Below, in pieces: positions 1 through 9,230 of a DNA stretch of 64,000 nucleotides. A program made the position numbers and the translations under genes. How positions within the stretch are numbered: the stretch's first letter is position 1; every line of letters begins with the position of its first letter. The DNA is from Xenorhabdus szentirmaii DSM 16338 (GTDB taxonomy: Bacteria; Pseudomonadota; Gammaproteobacteria; Enterobacterales; Enterobacteriaceae), in NCBI RefSeq assembly GCF_002632585.1, contig NZ_NIBV01000001.1, positions 1,817,203-1,881,202 on the forward strand. Reading direction: 5' to 3'. A model generated the notes under the pieces. It did not search any database, was not told the DNA's origin, and was given only the letters and a program-made list of their open reading frames with translations.

Positions 1-944
1 GTATGGAGCCAGCGTTTTAGCATACGGCTGCCCATTGGTGTCACACAATGGTCAAGCACTGACGCTAATGTGTTTTCAATTCCGCCGGAAAGATTTTGTG
101 TCAGCTCCAGATTGCGGCGAGTTGCTGCATCCATGATGACCGTTTCTTGGTGACGTTCCATCGTAATGCTGCGGATATGGGGCAGGGCAGTACGCTGAGT
201 ATCTTTAACGTATTGCAGCAAACAGCCGGCAGCCCGTAGGGCGAGTGTGGATTTCTCGACACCGAAGCCAATGAGATCACGGGTACCAAATTGTAAATTC
301 AATTGTTGTTTTGCAGTATCCAGTTCGAATTCCCATACAGGGCGACGGCGCAGGCCCTGACAGCGCTCAATCAGTGACATGCAGTCGAATATTTCAGGAT
401 AGAGCAATTCTGCCGGACGGGTACGCTGCAACTCAGCTGTAACGCTATCTTCATCGGTCATTTCTGAAACACGGAAACGACCGGAAGTAATATCCAGTGT
501 TGCATAACCAAAACCCTGCTGATCATGCCAGATGGCTGCCAGAAGATTATCCTGTCGTTCTTGCAGCAAGGCTTCATCAGTTACCGTGCCGGGTGTGACG
601 ATACGCACCACTTTGCGTTCAACAGGGCCTTTGCTGGTTGCAGGATCGCCGACTTGTTCACAGATTGCCGCAGATTCACCAAGCTGTACCAGCTTTGCCA
701 AATAGTTTTCAATCGCATGGTAGGGAACACCCGCCATCGGAATTGGCTGACCAGCCGATTGCCCGCGTTTGGTGAGAGAGATATCCAGTAATTTTGCCGC
801 TTTTTTGGCATCGTCATAGAACAACTCATAGAAATCTCCCATCCGGTACAGCAGCAAAATATCAGGATGCTGTGATTTCAGACGCAGATATTGTTGCATC
901 ATGGGAGTATGGCTATCTATATCCTTTGCTGGAAGTTCTTTCAT
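1..944 (-). CDS. mutS: DNA mismatch repair protein MutS (5' part only)
   Basis: MutS recognises base mismatches and small loops and starts methyl-directed repair with MutL and MutH. The visible 314 residues are the N-terminus; the gene runs off the left edge. They cover the mismatch-recognition domain (with a [11 protein letters not shown] stretch near residue 30 that carries the mismatch-intercalating Phe), the connector domain and the start of the core domain ([12 protein letters not shown] and [10 protein letters not shown] near the edge). The frame stays open to the edge, with the ATG at 942-944. The first residues differ from E. coli MutS, but alignment is close from the [12 protein letters not shown] stretch onward. 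The C-terminal ATPase domain lies outside the window. Confidence 0.96.
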   Translation of the reverse strand, partial: MKELPAKDIDSHTPMMQQYLRLKSQHPDILLLYRMGDFYELFYDDAKKAAKLLDISLTKRGQSAGQPIPMAGVPYHAIENYLAKLVQLGESAAICEQVGDPATSKGPVERKVVRIVTPGTVTDEALLQERQDNLLAAIWHDQQGFGYATLDITSGRFRVSEMTDEDSVTAELQRTRPAELLYPEIFDCMSLIERCQGLRRRPVWEFELDTAKQQLNLQFGTRDLIGFGVEKSTLALRAAGCLLQYVKDTQRTALPHIRSITMERHQETVIMDAATRRNLELTQNLSGGIENTLASVLDHCVTPMGSRMLKRWLH

Positions 945-1385
945 ATTGATTTTATTCAACTTTATTATTCCTGTTGACTCAGTTGGGCCATCGACGCTCA
1001 GTCAACCCATCTAAACGACAAAACTTAAATATAATCAGCTAAGGATGGAACATAAACGACCTCATCCTAGGCAAAAATACTATCTTATCACTGATAGTCC
1101 GCGTGATTCATCTGTGGATCAGAACAAGAAAATTTACGCGGTAGATTATCAGGATTATTGGCAGGAATGTATCAGATTTTTTCACTATTCCGCAGGATTG
1201 CGAAGGCGCTGGATTTTATCACTTCGATCCGGTTCTTCTGTTACAAATGAAATCATTATCAGTCACCGTAATCTGCAATGGCTTATTAAGGAAAGTTTCA
1301 TGAATTCTTGGGATCAAGGCTGTGATTTCTTATGATAGGGTGACATGGGTATGTTTTTATACAATTGAAATGGCGGGAACGGAAT
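945..1385. other. Intergenic region between mutS and the map paralogue
   Basis: The divergent promoters of mutS (minus) and the aminopeptidase gene (plus) must lie here. One open frame of 96 codons occurs at 1045-1335 but looks non-coding: no recognisable domain and an AAGG directly abutting the ATG. I see no RNA gene or convincing hairpin. Confidence 0.5.
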
Positions 1386-2192
1386 ATGACAAGAAGCAAC
1401 GGAATACTGATAAAAAATGCAGATGAAATAAAGAAAATGGAAATCGCAGGGCACTTGACCGGAAAAGTGCTTGAAGCTGTACGTTCCATTATTGTTCCGG
1501 GGGTAACAACACTTGAAATTGACGCATTTTGTCATGATTACATTACGAAAACCCTTAATGCTATTCCCGGCAGTCTCGGGCAATATGACTTTCCCCATAC
1601 CGTTAATACTTCCGTGAATCATGTGGTTTGTCATGGCTGGCCTTCAGGGAAGAAACTGAAGAATGGTGATATTGTCAATGTCGATGTCACCGTCAAAAAA
1701 GAAGGGTATTACGGTGACAGCAGTATTACATTTTGTGTCGGTGATGTTTCTTCCCATGCAAAGCGTTTGGTTGATATTACTCAACAATGTTTATACAGGG
1801 CGATAAAAATAGTGAAGCCCGGGATTACCTTGGGGGATATCGGGCATACGATACAGCAACATGCTGAAGCCAATAATTACAGCGTAGTGCGTGAATATTG
1901 TGGTCATGGCATTGGCAGCAGCATGCATGAAGCGCCCCAGGTTTTGCATTACGGCAAGGCAGGAGAAGGGATGATTCTGGAAGAAGGCATGACTTTCACG
2001 ATTGAGCCTATGATTAACCAAGGTAAAAAAGACGTTAAGCTGCATAAAGATGGCTGGACAGTAACCACCAAGGATCGCCGTTTGTCAGCGCAGTTTGAAC
2101 ATACGATCCTAGTCACCCGTGACGGTTTTAAGGTACTGACCTTACGAGATGAAGAGTGTGAAACTTTCGAGTCTTACCTGTCCGGCCTTTAA
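1386..2192 (+). CDS. Type I methionyl aminopeptidase, second copy (Map-like)
   Basis: This cytoplasmic metalloprotease removes the initiator methionine from nascent proteins. The 268-residue product shows the pita-bread fold signatures and all five expected metal ligands: Asp in NVDVTV, Asp in YGDSS, His in GHGIGSSMHE, Glu in FTIEPM and Glu in AQFEHT. I start it at 1386 (MTRSNG) because GGAACGGA precedes it; an ATG at 1365 is in frame but poorly placed. The essential map gene of enterobacteria sits beside rpsB, so this copy, next to mutS, is probably a paralogue. It stands alone with no operon partner, and its physiological role cannot be told from the sequence. Confidence 0.9.
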   Translation: MTRSNGILIKNADEIKKMEIAGHLTGKVLEAVRSIIVPGVTTLEIDAFCHDYITKTLNAIPGSLGQYDFPHTVNTSVNHVVCHGWPSGKKLKNGDIVNVDVTVKKEGYYGDSSITFCVGDVSSHAKRLVDITQQCLYRAIKIVKPGITLGDIGHTIQQHAEANNYSVVREYCGHGIGSSMHEAPQVLHYGKAGEGMILEEGMTFTIEPMINQGKKDVKLHKDGWTVTTKDRRLSAQFEHTILVTRDGFKVLTLRDEECETFESYLSGL

Positions 2193-2329
2193 TCCACCCC
2201 ATTTTTTCCTCTTCCCGGAGCGCTGCTTTGTTGGCTGCGCTCATTCATGCTGCCATTTGATAAGGGTTTGAAAAACCCTGCTTTCTCCCCGGCTCCCTCC
2301 ACGAATCCCACATATTTTTTCTTTTTATG

Positions 2330-2351
2330 AACAGTGAGTTACATCACGAAA
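2330..2351. promoter_or_regulatory. Candidate cAMP-CRP site upstream of btsT
   Basis: GTGA, six bases, TCAC occupy 2334-2347 with an A-rich flank, a good match to the CRP consensus. In E. coli btsT (yjiY) expression depends on CRP as well as BtsSR, so the site fits. No footprint evidence is available. Confidence 0.55.
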
Positions 2352-2396
2352 TTTAATGGGTAGCACCCTCCTTCAACCACTGATCAAAGGATTTTG

Positions 2397-2424
2397 ACCG
2401 CTTAAAGTGTTATTTAACCGTTGA
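2397..2424. promoter_or_regulatory. Candidate BtsR (YehT) direct-repeat operator
   Basis: ACCGCTTA at 2397-2404 and ACCGTTGA at 2417-2424 form a direct repeat with starts 20 bp apart. The first half matches, from memory, the reported BtsR motif ACC(G/A)CT(C/T)A; the second deviates and the spacing is one base shorter than I recall. The position about 110 bp before the btsT ATG is plausible. Confidence 0.4.
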
Positions 2425-2533
2425 CGCAGATCTTCCGATATGACAGCAGAAAATTTTATACCATAGTGCAGCATGGCGAGGAGTATATACCCTTTATGGG
2501 TATTACTTCCTTTTACATTTAGAAGGAAGTTTT

Positions 2534-4687
2534 ATGAACAATAATAAATTGTTAAAACATATCCCTTGGATGATATTGGGGATAATTGGCGCATTCTGTC
2601 TTGGCGTTGTTGCGCTGCGTCGGGGAGAGCACGTGAGTGCTTTATGGATTATTGTTGCTTCCGTAGCGGTTTATCTGGTTGCTTATCGGTATTACAGTCT
2701 TTATATCGCCACAAAGGTGATGAAACTGGATGCGACAAGGGCAACACCTGCGGTTGTCAATAATGATGGTTTGAATTATGTGCCTACCAACAAGAATGTT
2801 TTGTTTGGTCACCATTTTGCCGCCATTGCAGGGGCGGGGCCATTGGTCGGACCGGTATTGGCCGCACAAGTGGGCTATTTGCCGGGAACATTGTGGCTGT
2901 TGGCAGGGGTGGTTCTTGCCGGAGCAGTGCAGGACTTCATGGTGCTGTTTCTCTCTTCCCGCCGCAATGGGGCATCATTGGGTGAAATGATTAAGGGAGA
3001 AATGGGGCGGGTGCCGGGAACAATCGCCCTGTTCGGTTGTTTCTTAATCATGATCATTATTTTGGCTGTGCTGGCCCTGATTGTCGTGAAAGCGCTGGCT
3101 GAAAGCCCATGGGGTGTATTTACGGTATGTTCGACAGTACCGATTGCGCTTTTCATGGGGATCTACATGCGATATATCCGTCCGGGGCGTGTGGGTGAAG
3201 TCTCTGTGATCGGCATTCTTATGCTGATTGCTGCAATTTGGTTTGGTGGTGTGGTTGCGGCAGATCCTTACTGGGGTCCTGCTTTGACATTCAAAGATAC
3301 GACCATCACATATGCATTGATCGGTTATGCCTTTATCTCTGCATTGTTGCCGGTCTGGCTGATTTTGGCACCGCGTGATTATCTGGCAACTTTCCTGAAG
3401 ATTGGTGTTATTGTCGGTCTGGCAATCGGGATTGTTATCTTGAATCCTGAATTGAAGATGCCTGCGGTAACACAATATATTGATGGTACGGGTCCAGTCT
3501 GGAAAGGCACACTGTTCCCATTCCTGTTCATCACCATTGCCTGTGGTGCGGTTTCTGGTTTCCATGCGCTCATTTCATCGGGCACAACACCCAAGCTGTT
3601 GGCAAACGAAAAAGATGCACGTTTTATTGGCTACGGTGCAATGCTGATGGAATCATTTGTTGCAGTCATGGCACTGGTTGCGGCATCCATTATCGAACCG
3701 GGCCTGTACTTTGCCATGAATACACCGCCGGCGGCTTTGGGCATTACCATGCCTGATCTGCATAATTTAGGCACGGCAGATGCACCAGTGATCATGGAAT
3801 CGCTGAAAGAAGTCACAACCCATGCGGCAGCGACAGTCAGCTCTTGGGGCTTCGTGATTTCCCCTGATCACATTTTGCAAACGGCGAAAGACATTGGTGA
3901 ACCCTCTGTTCTGAACCGTGCGGGAGGCGCACCAACGCTGGCTGTTGGTATTGCTTACGTGTTCCATCAGATTATACCTGCGGCGAACATGGGCTTCTGG
4001 TATCACTTTGGTATCCTGTTTGAAGCGCTGTTCATTCTGACAGCCTTGGATGCGGGAACTCGCTCAGGCCGTTTCATGTTGCAGGATCTTTTGGGCAACT
4101 TTGTTCCGTTCCTGAAAAAAACAGACTCTTTGATTGCGGGTATCATTGGCACGGCGGGTTGTGTTGGTTTATGGGGTTACCTGCTGTATCAGGGTGTGGT
4201 CGATCCGCTGGGCGGTGTTAAGAGCCTGTGGCCACTGTTCGGCATCTCCAACCAGATGCTGGCTGCTGTTGCCTTGGTCTTGGGCACGGTTGTATTGATC
4301 AAGATGAAACGCACCAAATACATTTGGGTAATGGTGCTCCCTGCGGTTTGGTTGTTGATTTGTACGACATGGGCATTGGGGCTGAAATTATTCAGCAATG
4401 ATCCGCGCCTTGAAGGTTTCCTGTTCCTTGCGAAAGAATATAAACAGCGGATTGCTGAGGGGGGAGCGGAATTAACTGCCCAGCAAATTAGCAACATGAA
4501 CCACATTGTTATCAATAACTATACCAATGCGGGGCTGAGTGTTCTGTTCTTCGTGGTGGTGTACAGCATCATTATTTATGGTATCAAAACCGCGATAAAA
4601 GCGAGCAAGAACCCAGAGCGTACAGATAACGAAACGCCTTATGCCCCCATTCCTGAAGGTGGGGTGAAAGTTTCTTCTACGCACTGA
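2534..4687 (+). CDS. btsT: Pyruvate/H+ symporter BtsT (CstA family)
   Basis: BtsT is an inner-membrane carbon-starvation-family transporter that takes up pyruvate with protons under control of the BtsS/BtsR pyruvate-sensing system. The 717-residue protein has about 16 to 18 hydrophobic segments and is nearly collinear with E. coli BtsT (716 aa), including the N-terminal KHIPWMILGIIGAFCLGVVA, the GHHFAAIAGAGPLVGPVLAA stretch and the C-terminal TPYAPIPEGGVK tail. It fits BtsT better than the paralogue CstA (701 aa). The start is set by AGAAGGAAG five bases before the ATG. It is followed by yjiX and yjiA, as in E. coli. Confidence 0.96.
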   Translation: MNNNKLLKHIPWMILGIIGAFCLGVVALRRGEHVSALWIIVASVAVYLVAYRYYSLYIATKVMKLDATRATPAVVNNDGLNYVPTNKNVLFGHHFAAIAGAGPLVGPVLAAQVGYLPGTLWLLAGVVLAGAVQDFMVLFLSSRRNGASLGEMIKGEMGRVPGTIALFGCFLIMIIILAVLALIVVKALAESPWGVFTVCSTVPIALFMGIYMRYIRPGRVGEVSVIGILMLIAAIWFGGVVAADPYWGPALTFKDTTITYALIGYAFISALLPVWLILAPRDYLATFLKIGVIVGLAIGIVILNPELKMPAVTQYIDGTGPVWKGTLFPFLFITIACGAVSGFHALISSGTTPKLLANEKDARFIGYGAMLMESFVAVMALVAASIIEPGLYFAMNTPPAALGITMPDLHNLGTADAPVIMESLKEVTTHAAATVSSWGFVISPDHILQTAKDIGEPSVLNRAGGAPTLAVGIAYVFHQIIPAANMGFWYHFGILFEALFILTALDAGTRSGRFMLQDLLGNFVPFLKKTDSLIAGIIGTAGCVGLWGYLLYQGVVDPLGGVKSLWPLFGISNQMLAAVALVLGTVVLIKMKRTKYIWVMVLPAVWLLICTTWALGLKLFSNDPRLEGFLFLAKEYKQRIAEGGAELTAQQISNMNHIVINNYTNAGLSVLFFVVVYSIIIYGIKTAIKASKNPERTDNETPYAPIPEGGVKVSSTH

Positions 4688-4761
4688 TTTTTGCTGGGCG
4701 TGAATATGAAACTTAAGTTGGTATCAATCATCGGTATCAGCTTGTTGCATCAATAATCGCT

Positions 4762-4804
4762 ATACCCCACATGGTCGGATTTGTATTATGTGGGGTATTT
4801 TTTT
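4762..4804 (+). terminator. Perfect terminator-type hairpin between btsT and yjiX
   Basis: Two 11-bp arms (4762-4772 ATACCCCACAT and 4788-4798) with a 15-nt loop are followed by a run of eight T (to 4804). The yjiX Shine-Dalgarno GGAGGA begins at 4805, so the hairpin acts as a natural attenuator between the two genes. Confidence 0.85.
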
Positions 4805-4815
4805 GGAGGACGATT

Positions 4816-5019
4816 ATGTTCGGCAACCTTGGTCGGGCCGGTAAATATTTGGGGCAAGCGGCCCGCATGCTGGTGGGGGTTCCTGATTATGAGACATACG
4901 TGCAACATATGAAGGAAAACCATCCGGATAAACCTTATATGACCTATGAGGAGTTTTTCCGGGAACGCCAAAATGCCCGTTATGGTGGTGATGGAAAGGG
5001 TGGTATGCGTTGCTGTTAG
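4816..5019 (+). CDS. yjiX: YjiX/YbdD family small protein
   Basis: A 67-residue protein of the YbdD/YjiX family, whose members nearly always follow a cstA-type transporter gene. It contains the family signature [11 protein letters not shown] and the [11 protein letters not shown] motif, and ends in two cysteines. It has no membrane segment, and its function is unknown; an accessory role for the transporter is a guess from gene linkage. The start is fixed by GGAGGA at 4805-4810. An upstream in-frame ATG at 4771 lies inside the preceding hairpin and is unlikely to be used. Confidence 0.9.
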   Translation: MFGNLGRAGKYLGQAARMLVGVPDYETYVQHMKENHPDKPYMTYEEFFRERQNARYGGDGKGGMRCC

Positions 5020-5090
5020 TGCATTAACCGTGGCAGCCCGCGACACAGTAATCAAAGCATTAAGCAATAAAAAATCAATGGGAGACAAAA

Positions 5091-6065
5091 ATGCAACCAA
5101 TATCAGTGACGATCCTGACCGGATTTTTGGGGTCTGGGAAAACAACGCTGCTGCGTCATATCCTCAATGCCGATCATGGTTATAAAATCGCCGTCATTGA
5201 AAATGAGTTTGGTGAAGTCCCCATTGATAATGAACTGATTGGTGATCGCGCCACCCAGATTAAAACGTTAAGCAACGGATGTATCTGCTGTAGCCGTTCA
5301 AACGAACTGGAAGATGCGTTGTTGGATTTATTGGATAGCCTGGATAAGGGGCAAATTTACTTTGATCGCCTGATCATAGAATGCACAGGAATGGCTGATC
5401 CTGGTCCGGTAACGCAGACATTTTTTTCCCATGAAATATTGTGCCAACGTTTTCTGTTGGATGGCATCATTACGTTGGTAGATGCTGTCCATGCTGAACA
5501 ACAATTGGATCGTTTTTCGATTGCGCAGGCACAAATTGGTTATGCTGATCGTGTGCTTCTGACCAAAACAGATGTTGCTCCTGCGCATGACGTTCTGATT
5601 GAACGTTTGCAGAGAATCAATGCCAGGGCTTCTGTTTACCAAGTCATTCATGGGGAGGCAGATTTAGGGATATTGTTTGATATCGATGGTTTTATGCTGA
5701 ATGATAAATTAACCGTCTCGGCGCCACGGTTCCGATTTGCGCCCAAGCAGCAAAATGCGATCGGGTCAATTGTCATTAACTTGCCTTATTCAGTTGAATT
5801 ATCGAAAATTTCTGACCTTATGGAGGAGATTTTGCTGCGTTTCGCGGACAATCTCCTGCGTTATAAAGGGATTTTGTCCATCAAAAATGAGTCACGCCGC
5901 TTGCTGTTTCAGGGGGTACAGCGCTTATACAGTGCAGACTGGGACAGAGAATGGCGCAATGATGAAGTACGGGAAAGTGTGTTGATCTTTATTGGGATGT
6001 CATTGCCCGAGCAAGAAATTCGTGAAAAATTTGCACAATTAAATGTAGATTTGGTTCCTGAATAA
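5091..6065 (+). CDS. yjiA: G3E-family GTPase YjiA (COG0523)
   Basis: YjiA is a metal-binding P-loop GTPase of the COG0523/CobW group, usually linked to metal allocation or stress; its exact client is not established. The 324-residue protein shows Walker A GFLGSGKTT (residues 10-18), the ENEFGEVPID switch, the CxCC metal motif in NGCICC, Walker B-like LIIECTGMADP, and the TKTD base-recognition motif (NKxD variant). A CobW C-terminal domain follows. The Shine-Dalgarno GGGAGAC precedes the ATG. The btsT-yjiX-yjiA order matches the E. coli yjiY-yjiX-yjiA locus. Confidence 0.93.
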   Translation: MQPISVTILTGFLGSGKTTLLRHILNADHGYKIAVIENEFGEVPIDNELIGDRATQIKTLSNGCICCSRSNELEDALLDLLDSLDKGQIYFDRLIIECTGMADPGPVTQTFFSHEILCQRFLLDGIITLVDAVHAEQQLDRFSIAQAQIGYADRVLLTKTDVAPAHDVLIERLQRINARASVYQVIHGEADLGILFDIDGFMLNDKLTVSAPRFRFAPKQQNAIGSIVINLPYSVELSKISDLMEEILLRFADNLLRYKGILSIKNESRRLLFQGVQRLYSADWDREWRNDEVRESVLIFIGMSLPEQEIREKFAQLNVDLVPE

Positions 6066-6403
6066 CCAGTATTTTTTTACTCTTTAACGTTTTTACTCTT
6101 TATTGAGCAGTGAAATAGTCCGTATAAATTCGCTGCTCATGTTTAAATAGAAACTTATATTATCTATTCCATCTTATGTTGAGGAGTTTCTGTCAAACTC
6201 CGATTAGAATATTAACAAATATAACACAATAAAAAAAAGACTTATTCACAATTTGAGTTTGGAATACGTATAAAATAAAAAAGCGCTTTCATATCCTGGT
6301 GGAGTTGTCTATTTTCTTTATCGATAATCTCATCACTCTAATTGGTGAAGGTTATAGTAATAACAGTTCATATTAGTGGAAACAATAAATAAAAATAAAG
6401 TAT
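6066..6403. other. AT-rich intergenic region after yjiA
   Basis: An imperfect 11-bp inverted repeat (TGAGCAGTGAA at about 6104 against TTCGCTGCTCA at about 6129) lies just after yjiA and could end its transcript, although the loop is long. The sequence TTGGAATAC at 6259-6267 recurs in the same orientation at 7090-7098, on the other side of the recombinase gene. Otherwise nothing is recognised. Confidence 0.4.
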
Positions 6404-6967
6404 TTATTTAGACGGAGACTCCCAAATTCTTGAGAAACGCTTCACATTACTGGCAGTATAAATTACCGTATGTGAAATGTTACGGTGTCCAAGGTAATCT
6501 TGGATCAGACGTGTGTCACGACCGAGATCGGCTAATGCATAACCACAGGCATGTCTTAACATATGAGGATGTGGGGAGATACTGACAGATGCCTGTTTTC
6601 CATAACGCTTCAGTAAACCATAAACTTGTTGCCGTGAAACAGCGCCTGATTTTTGGGAAAGAAATACCCACGGTGAGTCAGCTTCGCGCCATTTTTGGCG
6701 AATGTCTAGCCATTTATTCAATGCTTCAATTTCCTCTGGAATCAAAGGGTGGGTCGTTGAAAGGCCACCTTTTAACCGTCTGATATGAATAATTGCTGAA
6801 TTTATATCGATATCAGATAAACGCAGATTACACAGCTCACTTACCCTGAATCCATGAATAAAACACATTAATAGCATGCAGTAATCCCGTTCTGCGTGTC
6901 GTCCTTGTTTTGTCTCTGCCAAAATTGCGTCTATTTCATATCGGGTTAAAAATTTACGTTGCTTCAT
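6404..6967 (-). CDS. FimB/FimE-type tyrosine recombinase, orphan
   Basis: A short (187-residue) tyrosine recombinase like FimB, FimE and MrpI, which invert small promoter-bearing segments to phase-vary fimbriae. It lacks an N-terminal arm-binding domain, as usual for this group. The catalytic set is visible: Arg in GFRVSELCNL, a Lys in RRLKGG, HxxR in PHMLRHACGY, His in YLGHRN and the nucleophile Tyr in HTVIYTAS. No fimbrial genes occur nearby, so its target is either distant or lost. The flanking DNA is AT-rich, and I found no convincing long inverted repeat pair that would mark an invertible element. Product family is certain; function is open. Confidence 0.88.
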   Translation of the reverse strand: MKQRKFLTRYEIDAILAETKQGRHAERDYCMLLMCFIHGFRVSELCNLRLSDIDINSAIIHIRRLKGGLSTTHPLIPEEIEALNKWLDIRQKWREADSPWVFLSQKSGAVSRQQVYGLLKRYGKQASVSISPHPHMLRHACGYALADLGRDTRLIQDYLGHRNISHTVIYTASNVKRFSRIWESPSK

Positions 6968-7741
6968 GAAATTATCATTCCTATGACATCAGATAGATTA
7001 ATTGTGAATAGCAAGGTATTTAAGCCAATCGAATACAACAAACCATTAGTGTTTTTTGAACACATAGGCAAAATACCAGATTAATCTAGTTGGAATACAG
7101 CAAATAAAAGATATTTACTGCTTCTGTTCGTCTTATTTTTAATGAAAATACTAATTGAAATCGAATAAATAGGTACTGTGTGATTCTGATGTACAGAATG
7201 GGACAATCATAAATAGAATTCCACACAAAAAAATTATTCTATGAATTTCGCACCCAATAATTGGGTTTGTTTTTATTTTTAGTTTTTTATTCTTATAAAA
7301 ATCCTTTTAAGTGTGGTGATTTTGTATTTTTACTGCATTTAAGCTAAAAAGTAAATGATTTATCTAACTTGTTCATTTAATGATTCAAAGTTGCTCAAAA
7401 ATCACCTCTGTTGAATAGTGTATGAATTAATATTCTGACATTTTTATATTTGTAGAGTTTAATGCTAATGTTTTAGGAGAAGTTAAGTAATTGAGGGGTG
7501 TTTTTTAAATTTATGCGATAGATGCTTTTAAATTAACTTAAATTTTCAGAATAACTTAAGATAAACTTGTATAACATGTTATTATTTCAATATGTTATTA
7601 TATTTAATGTAAGGTTTAAATGAGTAATTAATCTTCACTCAGTTTGAAATATTTAATTAAATCGTTCTCTTTTAGGATTAATTAAATACTATTTCGTCAT
7701 TAAAATGATTATTTACTAAATTAATAATATGAATTGATTAA
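6968..7741. other. AT-rich region between the recombinase and cyuA
   Basis: About 770 bp without a supportable gene. Seen: TTGGAATAC at 7090-7098 (direct repeat of 6259-6267) and a short palindrome ACCCAAT-A-ATTGGGT at 7252-7266. The low GC and lack of codon structure suggest decayed or regulatory DNA, possibly including the recombinase promoter. Confidence 0.4.
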
Positions 7742-7776
7742 GGCCAAAAAAACGCGAGAAAAAAGTTTTTTTGGCC
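7742..7776 (-). terminator. Hairpin downstream of cyuA
   Basis: Perfect 12-bp arms (GGCCAAAAAAAC at 7742-7753 and its complement at 7765-7776) with an 11-nt loop lie 12 bp after the cyuA stop. The stem is rich in A/T pairs, and no separate T-run follows on the minus strand. It is the likely cyuPA transcript end. Confidence 0.7.
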
Positions 7777-7788
7777 CTGAGAATTTAT

Positions 7789-9138
7789 TTACGCAAAGTT
7801 TGCCTTGTGCGCCATAATCTCAATGATTTGTGTATCTGTTTGTTGCATTGCATGACGGGCAAGGGAACATAAATTGGCAATGGATTGGTCTACATCATCG
7901 GAAACAATGCCATCACTGCCCCTGACTCCGCTATTGTCCAGAGCCATCAATACTGCTTTATAGGCAGAGCTGACGCTGGTGGATACTTTCATTGCACAAC
8001 TATTGGACGCCCCGTCACAAATCATCCCGCTGACATCACCAATCATGCTGCAAATAGCCATGGCTACAGGCTGATAATGTTCTTCTATTAACCACGCAAT
8101 TCCGGCTGCGGCCCCCATTGAGGCCGTTGTTGCTGCACAGAGCGCTGAAAGTGATGGCAATTTGTGATGAATATAAATTGCCATCAGGTGTGACAGTATC
8201 AGCGCCCGTGCCAGCTGTTCTTCATTGCATCCGAAATGTTCTGCGACGACAACCACTGGCATGGTGGCCGCAATGCCCTGATTGCCGGAACCTGAATTGC
8301 TCATTGCCGGTAAAACTGCACCTCCCATACGTGCATCTGAGGCGGCAGAAGTTCGGATCATAATTTCGGAAAGCAGATCCCGTGCCAATAACCCCCGATC
8401 GCGCTGGCGCTTCAGAGTCATACCGATATGCAATCCATACTGTGTTGTTAATCCGGCCTGAGATAGGGCATCATTCAATCGTGCTGCTTCCAGTATAAAA
8501 CGGATATCGGCGTAAGGAATTTTTGTCGCAAATTCATAAACCGCAAAAGCAGTGGCTTGCTCAAGGCAATGCCCGGCGTCTTCTGTTGAGGTGCTTATGG
8601 GGGTACGGGCATATCCGGTCACTGTGTTGTTGGATTGAGATCGTTTGTCGGAGATTATCCGGCCATTATGCTCAATTTTCACAATGTCGGTATGGCTACC
8701 TGCGATGGTAACAGTTGCGGATTCATACTGATAATACACAGCGGCTTCGCAATACAGGATATCATCGCAGGGATGCTGAATATTGACAGTGACAGCACCT
8801 TGCAGCAACAACGCCTTACTTTGGGCAATGTCAGCGGGGGTGGCTTGTTTCAGAACCTCCAGGCCGGCGTGGGGATCACCTCCCAATGCGCCCAGCGCGG
8901 CGGCAATCGGCAATCCGGCCATTCCTGTCCCCGGCACCGTTACACCCATGCCATTTTTCATTAAATTCGGTGAAACCCGTGCGCTAATGCGCTGGGCCGG
9001 ACCGGACAGATAAGATGCCGCTGTGGCTGCCGCCAGTGCCAGTGAAATCGGCTCGGTACATCCTAAAGCAGGCTTAACTTCCTTTTTTACAGTGCGGATA
9101 AATTCACGCCACAATCGTTTTTGTTGCTCTTGATTCAT
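7789..9138 (-). CDS. cyuA: L-cysteine desulfidase CyuA
   Basis: CyuA (YhaM) breaks L-cysteine into pyruvate, ammonia and sulfide with an oxygen-sensitive iron-sulfur cluster. The protein (449 residues) belongs to the serine-dehydratase-alpha-like family: the N-terminal CTEP motif carries the proposed catalytic Cys, and further conserved Cys residues occur in [10 protein letters not shown] and [11 protein letters not shown] for cluster binding. The start is placed at the ATG at 9138 with AAGG upstream; an in-frame TTG at 9147 is weaker. It lies 92 bp downstream of cyuP on the same strand and is almost certainly cotranscribed, as in E. coli. Confidence 0.94.
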   Translation of the reverse strand: MNQEQQKRLWREFIRTVKKEVKPALGCTEPISLALAAATAASYLSGPAQRISARVSPNLMKNGMGVTVPGTGMAGLPIAAALGALGGDPHAGLEVLKQATPADIAQSKALLLQGAVTVNIQHPCDDILYCEAAVYYQYESATVTIAGSHTDIVKIEHNGRIISDKRSQSNNTVTGYARTPISTSTEDAGHCLEQATAFAVYEFATKIPYADIRFILEAARLNDALSQAGLTTQYGLHIGMTLKRQRDRGLLARDLLSEIMIRTSAASDARMGGAVLPAMSNSGSGNQGIAATMPVVVVAEHFGCNEEQLARALILSHLMAIYIHHKLPSLSALCAATTASMGAAAGIAWLIEEHYQPVAMAICSMIGDVSGMICDGASNSCAMKVSTSVSSAYKAVLMALDNSGVRGSDGIVSDDVDQSIANLCSLARHAMQQTDTQIIEIMAHKANFA

Positions 9139-9230
9139 ATCGTTCAACCTTCAACTTTCGATCTTCAACTACAGTTACTGATAATTGGTTCTTCCATTTA
9201 TTCACATTCATGCCGGAAATGGTTCCCGTA

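Larger units (their letters stand above)
2193..2533. other. btsT upstream region
   Basis: This 341-bp region holds a partial copy of the dispersed palindromic element (about 2216-2250), a CRP-like site (2330-2351) and an ACCG direct repeat (2397-2424) resembling the BtsR operator. The btsT Shine-Dalgarno AGAAGGAAG is at 2521-2529. No coding sequence is seen. Confidence 0.6.

Noticed and set aside
525-829. Open frames overlapping mutS on both strands
   Set aside because: They are out of the mutS frame and mirror its codon pattern.
1080-1100. Sequence resembling a tet operator (TATCACTGATAG)
   Set aside because: Only a short core matches and there is no TetR-type gene nearby.
1045-1335. 96-codon open frame on the plus strand upstream of the map paralogue
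   Set aside because: The only ribosome-like AAGG abuts its ATG, composition is unlike a protein, and it ends within the leader of the next gene.
7252-7266. Short palindrome ACCCAAT-A-ATTGGGT as part of an invertible element
   Set aside because: No second copy in inverted orientation was found around the recombinase, so it cannot define a switch.
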